From: a virus
Length of the DNA stretch: 37,257 bases
Direction: 5' to 3' (one strand)
IMG/VR virus record: IMGVR_UViG_3300044633_000137
Span: 1-37,257 of that record
Both the position numbers and the translations under genes were made by a program. The notes beneath the pieces are model-generated. The model made no database searches and had not been told where the DNA came from. It saw nothing but the letters and a program-made list of their open reading frames with translations. How positions within the stretch are numbered: the first letter of the stretch is position 1; each line of letters starts with the position of its first letter. Below are positions 12,992 to 20,590 of this stretch, in pieces.

Positions 12992-13217
12992 ACCAATTGC
13001 ATTTTTAGTGGAGGAGTTTGACAGTACAGGTAAACTTGTATGGTCTGGACTTATGACTTCAGAGCCAACGTCTTTAGAAATTTCTCAAGATATAAAAAAC
13101 AAATTACATAATTGGACTATCACACCATTGCTCCCAGATACAAAGAATATTATTAAAGTAACTAACATCAAAAAGTACGACTCAAAAAAACTTGTGGAGG
13201 CTCATCTTGGCAACTAA
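12984..13217 (+). CDS. Hypothetical protein (77 aa)
   Basis: Start taken as GTG 12984 (overlapping the previous stop region, AAGG ten bases upstream); TTG 12975 is an alternative. Begins VTKPIAFLVEEFDSTGKLVW, a beta-rich segment, then a polar helical part. Related short proteins with KPIAxLVExxDxxG starts occur in many phages, without known function. It overlaps the glycosyltransferase gene by 11 nt. Confidence 0.6.
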   Translation: MTKPIAFLVEEFDSTGKLVWSGLMTSEPTSLEISQDIKNKLHNWTITPLLPDTKNIIKVTNIKKYDSKKLVEAHLGN

Positions 13218-13944
13218 AACAAATCTATTTATTGCAACACCTATGTATGGTGGTTTATGTTATGGCACTTATCTTGAGTCTATGCTTAAGCTGCAGGCAT
13301 GGCTTAATGCTAAAGACATAGAGGCATACTTTTCATTTCTTTATAATGAAAGTCTTATCACTAGAGGCCGCAATACTTTAGTGAATGACTTTTTAAAAGG
13401 TGACGCTACACATTTAATGTTTATTGATGCTGACATACAATTTGAAGCACAGCACTTATTAAAGATGATTGATGCAGACGTAGAAATTATATGTGGCCTG
13501 TACCCTAAAAAAGAAATTAACTGGGGTGGTGTGGCTTATGCTATTGAAAAGAAAGTTCCACAGGATCAACTTAAATACTTTACTGGCGAGTATGTAGTAA
13601 ATATGGTTGGCGATGCTAAGCAGCAACTTGTGCCATTAGATAAGCCATTTGAGATTAAACATGGCGGTACTGGGTTTATGTTAATTAAACGTGAAGTGTT
13701 TGAAAAGTTAAAAGATAAATGTCCATCATACACACACAATATGAGTGATGTAAATGATAACTCTGATTTAGGTGACAAGATAACAGAATACTTTGCCACT
13801 AGTATAGATGATCAAAATCATTTATTAAGTGAAGATTATCATTTCTGTAAACTAGCTCGTGATAATGGTATCAAGGTATGGGGTGCAGCATGGGCACAAT
13901 TAGGCCACACAGGAACTTATCAGTTTAGTGGCAGGCTTGTATGA
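13207..13944 (+). CDS. GT-A fold glycosyltransferase (GT2-like)
   Basis: A 245-aa protein. LFIATPMYGG begins the nucleotide-sugar domain, RGRNTLVNDFLKGD precedes HLMFIDADIQF with the metal-binding D74-A-D76, and GGTGFMLIKREVFEK lies in the acceptor half. SEDYHFCKLARDNGIKVWG matches the ED.dfc.R region of GT2-like enzymes. TTG 13207 is chosen because GGAGG lies six bases upstream. It overlaps the methyltransferase gene by ATGA. It probably decorates a host or virion glycan; the substrate is unknown. Confidence 0.78.
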   Translation: MATKTNLFIATPMYGGLCYGTYLESMLKLQAWLNAKDIEAYFSFLYNESLITRGRNTLVNDFLKGDATHLMFIDADIQFEAQHLLKMIDADVEIICGLYPKKEINWGGVAYAIEKKVPQDQLKYFTGEYVVNMVGDAKQQLVPLDKPFEIKHGGTGFMLIKREVFEKLKDKCPSYTHNMSDVNDNSDLGDKITEYFATSIDDQNHLLSEDYHFCKLARDNGIKVWGAAWAQLGHTGTYQFSGRLV

Positions 13945-14534
13945 TTATTCCTAATAACATGATTAGTCATGTAGGAAAAATATTTCAAGGTGAATATGCT
14001 ATTGGTGCTATGAAAGAACCATACATTATAGATATTGGTGCTAACGTAGGTGGATTTGCAGTCTGGGCACATGAGTACTTTGAACGACCAAAGATAGATT
14101 GTTATGAGCCTATAAAAGAAAACTTTAACTTGCTTAGACAAAATACAGCAGGTACTGATATAGCCATTAGGAACTTTGCCATAGGTAAAGAAGATGGTGA
14201 ACGTCAGATGTATTATGGCCTTCATAACTGTGGTGAGGCTAGTATGTTTGCAGGTGAGGAACAGGCCAAAGAAGGTGAGATAGTTAAGGTAATGTCAGCC
14301 AAACATCTTCCAGCGTGTGACATCATTAAAATTGATACAGAGGGTGCAGAGATTGAGATACTTGAAAACTTAGTGCATTTTCCTGTAGTGTTTCTTATAG
14401 AGTTTCATAGTGCATACAATCGTAGACGTATAGATGAATTACTACTTGACTATACGCTAATTGAGTGTACAATGCGTGGTTATAATTATGGTATTTTAAA
14501 ATATATTAGGAGTGAACTGTGTACACCAAATTAG
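13941..14534 (+). CDS. FkbM-family SAM-dependent methyltransferase
   Basis: A 197-aa protein with motif I YIIDIGANVGGFAVWA (29-43), CYEPIKENF (E56 binds the SAM ribose) and DIIKIDTEGAEIEIL (127-141), the signature of FkbM methyltransferases (PF05050). These typically O-methylate sugars. It is coupled to the glycosyltransferase by a 4-nt overlap, so the two probably modify the same glycan. The family match is strong; the substrate is inference. Confidence 0.88.
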   Translation: MIIPNNMISHVGKIFQGEYAIGAMKEPYIIDIGANVGGFAVWAHEYFERPKIDCYEPIKENFNLLRQNTAGTDIAIRNFAIGKEDGERQMYYGLHNCGEASMFAGEEQAKEGEIVKVMSAKHLPACDIIKIDTEGAEIEILENLVHFPVVFLIEFHSAYNRRRIDELLLDYTLIECTMRGYNYGILKYIRSELCTPN

Positions 14535-14767
14535 ACGATCAAAGACAAGCTAAGTTTATTGTCAATTATATACAAAACAATAAAGATTGCAGCATTAAAG
14601 ACATCATTCAAGGGTGTGCCACTAATAGGACTAGATTGAAATACTTGGAAAGTCAAGGATATTTTACTTTGCCAAAGTGGACTTATAGTAACGAATTAGA
14701 TAAACGATTTAAGAATAGAACTTATGTATCTGTTAAAGTTGGCAGGGAATATGGTAAATGGATTTGA
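14519..14767 (+). CDS. Winged-helix-like hypothetical protein (82 aa)
   Basis: GTG 14519 has AGGAG six bases upstream and overlaps the methyltransferase end by 16 nt. NKDCSIKDIIQGCATNRTRL followed by KYLESQGYFTLP looks like helix-turn-helix plus wing. The C-terminus is basic and aromatic. DNA binding is plausible; target unknown. Confidence 0.55.
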   Translation: MYTKLDDQRQAKFIVNYIQNNKDCSIKDIIQGCATNRTRLKYLESQGYFTLPKWTYSNELDKRFKNRTYVSVKVGREYGKWI

Positions 14768-14874
14768 TGGGAAAAGTAATTGATTGGGTAGTATGGGCAA
14801 TAGTCATAGGTAGCATATTTTGGATGGCATATGGTACATATGAAATGATTAATTTAATTTTTTTAAGGAGTTAA
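14767..14874 (+). CDS. Tiny membrane protein (35 aa)
   Basis: Start ATG shares its A with the previous stop (TGATG). Begins MGKVIDWVVWAIVIGSIFW, one transmembrane helix, and ends INLIFLRS. The AGGAG in its last codons is the ribosome site of the next gene. Function unknown; the coupling at both ends supports real translation. Confidence 0.6.
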   Translation: MGKVIDWVVWAIVIGSIFWMAYGTYEMINLIFLRS

Positions 14875-14875
14875 T

Positions 14876-15151
14876 ATGTCAGACAATGTAAATCACCCAA
14901 AACACTATAATATTAAGGGCTTGGAAACAATAGATATTATTGAGTCTAGACTTACTGATGAAGAGTTTGTAGGGTACTTAAAAGGTAGTAAGATGAAGTA
15001 TGACTTGCGTTACCCATTTAAAGGAAACGTAGAAGAGGATCTTGCTAAATCAGAATGGTTTAAAAATAAATTGGTTGCAGTTTTGAGAGAAGTGGAAGCT
15101 GTTAATCCACCTGAGATTGAAGCTCAACTTCAAAGGTTTGATGACGAATAA
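14876..15151 (+). CDS. DUF3310 family protein (91 aa)
   Basis: Contains NHPKHYNIKGLETIDIIESR, VGYLKGSKMKYDLRYPFKG and EDLAKSEWFKNKL, the conserved pattern of DUF3310 (HPxHY...ID...FxxGNxxKYxxR), here with a KMKYDLRYPFKG variant. These small proteins are frequent in phage replication regions and are sometimes fused to nucleotide-metabolism enzymes; no activity is established. AGGAG is five bases before ATG. Confidence 0.82.
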   Translation: MSDNVNHPKHYNIKGLETIDIIESRLTDEEFVGYLKGSKMKYDLRYPFKGNVEEDLAKSEWFKNKLVAVLREVEAVNPPEIEAQLQRFDDE

Positions 15152-15351
15152 TGTCACCTATTGTAAATACTGAAGTGAAGATGCCTCAGCATATGCTTGA
15201 GGCTCTTACATTACATGAAACATATTGTGTAATGTCTAATATTACAAAGGTAAATGAAACTGAAGTTCGTCAATGGCTATTAGATAATTTTAATCAACAT
15301 ATGTCAGATGATTTTAGTTCTGATTATTTATTTAATACCCAAGTTTCTTAA
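15151..15351 (+). CDS. Last gene of the rightward operon, hypothetical (66 aa)
   Basis: Start overlaps the previous stop (TAATG). MSPIVNTEVKMPQHMLEALT, then a small acidic helical protein ending NTQVS. No family recognised. Its last 20 nt overlap the end of the leftward virion gene on the other strand, so the two operons collide with no spacer. Confidence 0.6.
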   Translation: MSPIVNTEVKMPQHMLEALTLHETYCVMSNITKVNETEVRQWLLDNFNQHMSDDFSSDYLFNTQVS

Positions 15352-16561
15352 GAAGATCTGAAGTAATAATTCCAGCATAAGGTTTCATTTGCAATGCCCT
15401 TATATCTGTCTGAGATGGATTTAATGGATCTAGTATTTGTCTTTGTGCTGCTACCTGTGGCAATAATTCAAATATACTATGTTGCTTTTCTAATCTACCA
15501 ATACCTTCACCAGCAATACCTCTAGGATATGATGGATGGCCAGAGTTCATAATGACTGGTTGATCTGCATATATCTTACCAATATTCATAATGCCAGCAT
15601 CTGGTGCTGTAAGTTGTTTTGGATCAGCTACAGATAATCTTGCTTCGCCTAAGCCAATACCACCCTTATCTCTAAATTCAACGTCTAGGAGGCCTTTTAA
15701 TTGCTTTCTAACAGCATCTGGAGCTGCCCTGTACTGGTCAATAGATTCTGGATTACTAACACCTTTCCAATTAGGAATAAGTTTGTTAATAAGTTTATCC
15801 ATTTGTTTCTTGTCTGTTTTGCCTAATGATGCGTCAGCATAAGATAGCATTGTTTCACCAGTCATGTGTGCAAAATCACCACCACTTGGTGCCATCCTCC
15901 AAGCCATATACAATGGATCTTGGCCTGTAATCTGTTTAATGGTTTGAGCATTATTCATTATTTGTTTAACAGGTGCTTGGCCAGATGCCCATACTTGACC
16001 AGCATTATTAAACATATAGTCTTGACCACCTTTAAGATCAATAGGCCTATTAAGCATGATGTCATTAATACCCACTAATCTACCACCAGCAGCTGTTCTG
16101 TCTGACATAGAAGTAATAAATGGTTTACCTTCAAAGTCAGCTAGTGATACATTAGGAATATCTTGCCTGCCTGTTGGCTCAACAATAGTCTTAAGGTTTT
16201 GTAGTTTTAATTGTTCTTTAGCACGAGGATCAAAACGAGGATCAAATCCTTTTTCACCTACCTTAGTTTCAAGTAACCCTTTAGATAAACCTTTTAATTT
16301 AGTTGTACCTAAAAAATTCATAGGATCTTTTAGTGATGCTTCAAGTTGATAGTTTAATTCTTTGGCATAGTCATTAGCACTTACTTGTTCGCCACGCAAT
16401 TGTCTTGCAAGTGGTATATTTGACTGCTTCCATCTTGAATATGCTTGCTCTATAGGAGTGCCCATAGAAAAACTTGGAGTAACAGTATTAGTTGCAGATA
16501 ATCCACCTCTGGATGGATCTTGCAAATATACATTGCCAGATAAAATATCTTCTAACGTCAT
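15332..16561 (-). CDS. Large hypothetical protein, likely ejected/internal virion protein (409 aa)
   Basis: Contains PFITSMSDRTAAGGRLVGIN, LNRPIDLKGGQDYMF, FAHMTGETMLSYAD and MNSGHPSYPRGIAGEGIGRL. This pattern recurs in phage proteins that also appear as domains of very large polyvalent proteins; such proteins are often packaged and ejected with DNA. No catalytic motif is certain. AAGGA lies five bases before ATG 16561. It is the last gene of the late operon. Confidence 0.6.
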   Translation of the reverse strand: MTLEDILSGNVYLQDPSRGGLSATNTVTPSFSMGTPIEQAYSRWKQSNIPLARQLRGEQVSANDYAKELNYQLEASLKDPMNFLGTTKLKGLSKGLLETKVGEKGFDPRFDPRAKEQLKLQNLKTIVEPTGRQDIPNVSLADFEGKPFITSMSDRTAAGGRLVGINDIMLNRPIDLKGGQDYMFNNAGQVWASGQAPVKQIMNNAQTIKQITGQDPLYMAWRMAPSGGDFAHMTGETMLSYADASLGKTDKKQMDKLINKLIPNWKGVSNPESIDQYRAAPDAVRKQLKGLLDVEFRDKGGIGLGEARLSVADPKQLTAPDAGIMNIGKIYADQPVIMNSGHPSYPRGIAGEGIGRLEKQHSIFELLPQVAAQRQILDPLNPSQTDIRALQMKPYAGIITSDLLKKLGY

Positions 16562-16569
16562 CTTAATCC

Positions 16570-16743
16570 TTAGTCATCTAGTTCTTGAAATTCTGTGTAC
16601 ACATCTAAATTATCGCCAGATATTTCCACTAGACTGCCATCATCAAACTCAAGATAAATAGTTTGAGATTCAAAATCTACTTCGCAACTGACAATAGTTT
16701 TACCTACAATTTTGTTACATAGTGCTTGAATATCGCCAGACAT
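16570..16743 (-). CDS. Small acidic hypothetical protein (57 aa)
   Basis: ATG 16743 with AAGGA five bases upstream. MSGDIQALCNKIVGKTIVSC, then alternating beta-type sequence (TIYLEFDDGSLVEISGDNLD). It resembles small all-beta phage proteins with a K-I-x-x-V...F-x-D-G-S pattern; no function known. It lies between the exonuclease and the 409-aa gene in the late operon. Confidence 0.65.
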   Translation of the reverse strand: MSGDIQALCNKIVGKTIVSCEVDFESQTIYLEFDDGSLVEISGDNLDVYTEFQELDD

Positions 16744-16751
16744 ACGAGTCC

Positions 16752-17489
16752 TTAAATGTTAATAAGAGATTCTTTACTTATTTTTTGCGATATGTTTGAT
16801 CTTGACCATGCACCACATCCTTGACATTGATACCTCTGGAATATGGATGTTCTAGACCTTACTTCGCCACGCTTGTGTAATTTGCGTGAGCTGCAATTTG
16901 GACACACAATATTTGCGTTATAAGCATTATGGTTAGGATGTTGTTTAATCCATCCCTTGAGCCTGTTATATAATTTTTCAAGCAATACTACATCGTTCTT
17001 ATTATATTCTTCCATACGTTTCCATGCTGCACGATCATTATTCATAACCTTGAGCCATAGTTCGTGGCCTTCATGTGCAGTCTTTTTACCAAGACCTAAA
17101 CGCTGAGAAACATAATCTAATTTATTAGATACAAATCTAAAATTACTTTTTACTACTCTTAACAAATCAATGTGTTTTACTGGGCTTGGTGGATGCATAC
17201 CAGCTTCTAAAAATTCTTTGTTTAGCATTGGTATGTCAAATCTTAAACCATTATAGTGAACAATTACGTCAGCTTCTTCCATGAGTGCATGAATGCTTTT
17301 TAACATTGTCTTACGATCTGTTTTATATATGGAGTCAAACATGATCTTTGATTCACCATACCACTTAGCTGCATAACATAATGTGTATGATGATTCAAGA
17401 AGTTGATTCAATGCTACGTTCTGCTGCCAGATACCCCATACTGTTGCTAAATTAGGAGCACATTCAATATCAAGTAAAAGTATTTTCAT
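16752..17489 (-). CDS. DEDDy 3'-5' exonuclease with C-terminal zinc ribbon
   Basis: A 245-aa protein. LLLDIE (D7, E9), VHYNGLRFDIPML (N80, D85), HIDLL (D108) and YNKNDV (Y162-x3-D166) form the DEDDy set of the RNase H-like exonuclease superfamily (proofreading-type fold). The C-terminus has CPNC...CQGC (C196, C199, C222, C225), a zinc ribbon like those of transposase-related proteins, which suggests DNA binding. The phage has no DNA polymerase of its own. The gene sits in the late operon, just after the lysozyme. Substrate unknown. Confidence 0.82.
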   Translation of the reverse strand: MKILLLDIECAPNLATVWGIWQQNVALNQLLESSYTLCYAAKWYGESKIMFDSIYKTDRKTMLKSIHALMEEADVIVHYNGLRFDIPMLNKEFLEAGMHPPSPVKHIDLLRVVKSNFRFVSNKLDYVSQRLGLGKKTAHEGHELWLKVMNNDRAAWKRMEEYNKNDVVLLEKLYNRLKGWIKQHPNHNAYNANIVCPNCSSRKLHKRGEVRSRTSIFQRYQCQGCGAWSRSNISQKISKESLINI

Positions 17490-17517
17490 AAGTATTCTCT
17501 AGTGTTGAGATTACTTA

Positions 17518-17967
17518 TTATAACCCTTCAAAGAGCCTTCTTTCATCTTTACGTCTGTTCTCAAGGCCACGCAAAATCTTGCCTCCAGCCCTACAGTACT
17601 TCATTAGCGATTCCATAGCCTGTTCTTTATCGCCTCGTAATAATGCTTGACGAATGGTGCTACGCTGAAAGCATCCCAAGCCAAGATTAAAACAAAAACT
17701 AACAAGAGCATCAAACTCATGCTGTTTAAGTTGCACGTTAGGTAGCATCTTAGATATTCCCAGCTCAAAGCGACTGAGGTCTGATTTAAGAATTCCATCT
17801 ATTTCCTCGTTAGTAAAAGTTCTGTTCCATGATGCTGGCAATGTTTTACCATCACCTATTAAATGACCAATTCCTACTGTCCACAGTTTTGCTGGGCATT
17901 GGTATGGTTTGTTTCTTACACCTTCATGATGACGTATTAACTTAATTGCTTCTTTAGACGCTTTCAC
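17518..17967 (-). CDS. Endolysin, T4-type lysozyme (GH24)
   Basis: Cuts the MurNAc-GlcNAc bond of peptidoglycan at lysis. Start taken as GTG 17967 (149 aa), with GGGAAAAG just upstream and a 14-nt overlap with the holin gene. The catalytic triad is E15, x8, C24, x5, T30 in HHEGVRNKPYQC and LWTVGIGH: the E-8-[D/C]-5-T rule with Cys instead of Asp, a known variant. FDALVSFCFNLG and GLENRRKDERRLF are standard GH24 C-terminal motifs. No signal or SAR segment is seen, so it depends on the holin. Confidence 0.92.
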   Translation of the reverse strand: MKASKEAIKLIRHHEGVRNKPYQCPAKLWTVGIGHLIGDGKTLPASWNRTFTNEEIDGILKSDLSRFELGISKMLPNVQLKQHEFDALVSFCFNLGLGCFQRSTIRQALLRGDKEQAMESLMKYCRAGGKILRGLENRRKDERRLFEGL

Positions 17968-18454
17968 GTTTCTTTTCCCAAGTTCTAGAACCAAAGTAGA
18001 AACCAATAATAGAAGCTACAATTGACATCTCATCGCTAGAGAATATGGCATCCATAGACTCTGGAGTAAATCCACCAGTAGACTTAACAGCCCATATGAA
18101 TCCAGCTACATCAACGAATACAAGTAAGCCTACAAAAGTAAATGCAACAAATGGTCTAACACAAGCATTTAAAGTCTTTACCCATTGTGATGCACCTTCT
18201 ACAAGTTTAGTGTCATGTGCATATAATGCTTCACGTTCTTGAGCGTACGTTTCTGCGTACGTTCCTTCTAATTCAATTGCTGCAATCTTTTCTTGAGATA
18301 CAAAACCTTTTTCAGCCATAAGCAATGCTTGTTGATTTTGCAGCATGGCCATTTCACGTTCATGCTTTTGATCACCTTTTTGCTGAAAAAATCCTAATAG
18401 ACTTGGAAGCCCACTAGTAGCAAAACCTAATATACCTGAAATAATACTAAACAT
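17954..18454 (-). CDS. Holin (GTA-type 3TM holin family)
   Basis: A 166-aa protein. N-terminal hydrophobic segment (ISGILGFATSGLPSLLGFF), a charged helix (KGDQKHEREMAMLQNQQALL), then two more membrane segments (PFVAFTFVGLLVFVDVAGF and SIVASIIGFYFGSRTWEKK). The W-V-K-T-L-N-A-C-V-R-P and GFYFGSRxWEKK motifs match the 3TM holin family first seen in gene transfer agents (PF11351). Directly followed by the lysozyme. AAAGGAG precedes the ATG. Confidence 0.85.
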   Translation of the reverse strand: MFSIISGILGFATSGLPSLLGFFQQKGDQKHEREMAMLQNQQALLMAEKGFVSQEKIAAIELEGTYAETYAQEREALYAHDTKLVEGASQWVKTLNACVRPFVAFTFVGLLVFVDVAGFIWAVKSTGGFTPESMDAIFSSDEMSIVASIIGFYFGSRTWEKKRESV

Positions 18455-18820
18455 TTATAACTCCTTTGGGTCAAAGCCAAATTCTTTGGCTACTTTATTT
18501 TGCATTCTTTTAAACTCACCAGTATGAGATAAATATTTTTTAGAGTTTGGCTCATTAATATATATACCCATATGGATCAACTCGTGTAACATTGTCTTAC
18601 ATACTGTATCTAAAAATGTACATCTTCCAGTAGAAATCATTATCTCGTGTTTAGAGTTAAATTCTTTTTCTTCTGGCTTATATTCACCATAAGCCTCTGG
18701 AGTATTTTTAATGGTAAATTTTACTTTGCTTGATGCTGGATATTTTGCGTAATTTTTAAATGTTGGTGATGATACAAATCCTTCATATAGCTTACATATA
18801 AAGTCTTTTGTAATAAACAT
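18455..18820 (-). CDS. SprT-like zinc metallopeptidase
   Basis: A 121-aa protein with TMLHELIHMGIY (H79-E80-x2-H83) and a third likely ligand in SHTGEF (H99), the layout of SprT-like minimal peptidases. The stop abuts the holin start. It could process a virion or lysis protein or a host protein. Substrate unknown. Confidence 0.7.
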   Translation of the reverse strand: MFITKDFICKLYEGFVSSPTFKNYAKYPASSKVKFTIKNTPEAYGEYKPEEKEFNSKHEIMISTGRCTFLDTVCKTMLHELIHMGIYINEPNSKKYLSHTGEFKRMQNKVAKEFGFDPKEL

Positions 18821-19227
18821 TATTTTGATAGTGGATTCATAGTTGAACGTTTAACTGTATTTAGTTTGTCATCCATAGCGTTTACAGTAGCTTCTAATTC
18901 TTTTCTTAATCCACTTACCATAGCTGCAGTTTCACGAGAGTTAGCAATAGCATCTGAAGATTTCTCACTAGCTTTCATAATAGACTCAGATAGTTGGTAT
19001 TGTCTTTCGTTAATAGCTTTAACCTGTATTTCTAAACCATTTAATTTAGATTCTATAGGAGCTAAATCTAAACTGTCAACAGCTTCAATTGCCGTAACCA
19101 TCTTGTTGTAAAAAGTTATGCCTGCGTATGCTCCTCCAGCTACTATTGGCAGAACCAATAAAAGCATCTTGAGGAGTTGAGAGCTGGAGAAGTTCAAGTT
19201 TAAAGTTTTCGTTTTTTCCAAAGTCAT
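18820..19227 (-). CDS. Membrane-anchored coiled-coil protein (135 aa), spanin-like topology
   Basis: Start at 19227 chosen for AGGA eight bases upstream. One N-terminal membrane segment (LLKMLLLVLPIVAGGAYAGI) is followed by ~90 residues of heptad-rich helix (LNGLEIQVKAINERQYQLSE). This is inner-membrane spanin topology, but no sequence match is claimed. Its 5' 143 nt overlap the end of the secreted Pro-rich gene in another frame. It could also be an internal virion protein. Confidence 0.6.
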   Translation of the reverse strand: MTLEKTKTLNLNFSSSQLLKMLLLVLPIVAGGAYAGITFYNKMVTAIEAVDSLDLAPIESKLNGLEIQVKAINERQYQLSESIMKASEKSSDAIANSRETAAMVSGLRKELEATVNAMDDKLNTVKRSTMNPLSK

Positions 19228-20152
19228 TATTAAGTTCCTGATCAAATTTAAAAGCGTCTGTTAGTTCAATTTGGTTTATAATAGGTCTGTTAAGTATTTC
19301 TAGTGAAAGTACTATTCCAAATCCATGCACAAGTTCCTTACCCTTTGGTACGTCAAGTTTAGGACTTTCTTTGCTCTCACTTTTTTGTTCTGTTTTTGGT
19401 GTATCTTTTGGGCTATCTTCTTTTGCCTTTGGCTCACTTTTACTTTCTTGCTTTGGCTGTTCAACCTTAGGAGGGCTAGATAAAACAGGCTCACTAGGGC
19501 TATTTGCAGGTAGCCCAGCAGGGGGTGGTGGAGCTGCAATAGGTGGTGGGTTATTTATAGGGTTAAGTGGACTACTAGGACTAACAGGTGAAGCTACGTT
19601 AGTAACGTTTGTAGCACTCTTAACACATGAATTAGCTGTTTCTATCCAAATACCCCATATAGATGGGTTATAAGGATCTGGACAAGATGACATTCTTGTT
19701 TCTGTAACAGAACCTACATAGTCTGCTTGACAGGCTAGTTGTCTAGTTTCAACGCTTGTTTGGCACGTTGGAGGATCTTGTGTGCAATTGTTGCTAGTTT
19801 CTGTCCAAGCTGACCAAGAGTTTGTAGAACAACTAAAGTTCCTGCTTTGGTTAATAGCACCGCTATAATGAGGCAACGTGCAAGCTGTGGTTTGATTTTC
19901 AACCAAGTCTGAGCAAGCAGGAGCTTGATACGCACCACATATTGGGTCACTTGGGTTATAAGATACGCACCAATAATCTTTAATTGCAATGATTGGATCA
20001 ATGCCATTACATACGAGAGAACCTTGAAGCATATAGCCTTCAGGTGTTGGAGTATAGTTGCAATACCAAGCATAAGCATTATTTGCCTTTGTTAGTGATA
20101 GAAGTAGTAATAGGCTCGTCAAGAACAAGCGGTATCGTGTATGTATCGCCAT
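19085..20152 (-). CDS. Secreted Cys- and Pro-rich protein with thrombospondin-like segments (355 aa)
   Basis: Start at 20152 gives a signal peptide (RYRLFLTSLLLLLSLTKANN, cut after AYA). The middle part has regularly spaced Cys and two W-x(2-3)-W-x-E-T segments (STNSWSAWTETSNNC, PSIWGIWIETANSC) that recall thrombospondin type-1 repeats. Next is a Pro/Ser spacer (NPPPIAAPPPPAG), a Lys/Glu/Ser-rich stretch, and a final ~80-residue domain. The signal peptide places it in the periplasm or outer membrane. It is in the lysis block, overlapping genes on both sides. Function unknown. Confidence 0.65.
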   Translation of the reverse strand: MAIHTRYRLFLTSLLLLLSLTKANNAYAWYCNYTPTPEGYMLQGSLVCNGIDPIIAIKDYWCVSYNPSDPICGAYQAPACSDLVENQTTACTLPHYSGAINQSRNFSCSTNSWSAWTETSNNCTQDPPTCQTSVETRQLACQADYVGSVTETRMSSCPDPYNPSIWGIWIETANSCVKSATNVTNVASPVSPSSPLNPINNPPPIAAPPPPAGLPANSPSEPVLSSPPKVEQPKQESKSEPKAKEDSPKDTPKTEQKSESKESPKLDVPKGKELVHGFGIVLSLEILNRPIINQIELTDAFKFDQELNNDFGKNENFKLELLQLSTPQDAFIGSANSSWRSIRRHNFLQQDGYGN

Positions 20153-20585
20153 ATAGTTTCTTAAATATAGAAGGGTTACGTTCATACCAGCCACGTTTAG
20201 CAGCATCACCAATAGAACCATTTATAGGACATGGTGAACCTGACTGTATCATAGCTTCAAATACTCTATCGTCTTGACAAAGGATAGATACTGCTGCAAC
20301 TTTAAGGCCTAAGTCATTAAGAGTTTTAGCTAATTTAATACGTTCACAGTTTAAGTCTTTATAGCCAGAGCCACCACTTATGCCAAACAATGTACTAGAT
20401 ACAGAACCACTAACAGGCACTAAACAAACGTCTTGGCTAAAAGCACTTATAGAAGGGCTAATGGCACTAGGTGGTGGTTGACCTTTATAGTTAATAGTAG
20501 TTGTATCAGCGTGTGCATTATGCACCATAAATAACACAAGTAAAACAATTAATGACCAACTTAATAGTTTATAAAATGTTTGCAT
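20079..20585 (-). CDS. Secreted conserved phage protein of the lysis region (168 aa)
   Basis: Signal peptide (LLSWSLIVLLVLFMVHNAHA, then DTTT). The mature part reads INYKGQPPPSAISPSISAFS, DVCLVPVSGSVS, YKDLNCERIKLAKTLNDLGL and KVAAVSILCQDDRVFEAM, with conserved Cys. Similar exported proteins lie near structural and lysis genes in many marine and freshwater podoviruses; no activity is known to me. It overlaps the next gene by 74 nt. Confidence 0.7.
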   Translation of the reverse strand: MQTFYKLLSWSLIVLLVLFMVHNAHADTTTINYKGQPPPSAISPSISAFSQDVCLVPVSGSVSSTLFGISGGSGYKDLNCERIKLAKTLNDLGLKVAAVSILCQDDRVFEAMIQSGSPCPINGSIGDAAKRGWYERNPSIFKKLYGDTYTIPLVLDEPITTSITNKGK

Positions 20586-20590
20586 AATAT

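Noticed and set aside
19735-20079. Frame of 114 aa on the - strand rich in Leu/Ile
   Set aside because: It overlaps entirely the signal-peptide protein at 19085-20152, which has a coherent domain layout; this frame has no ribosome site or family-like pattern.
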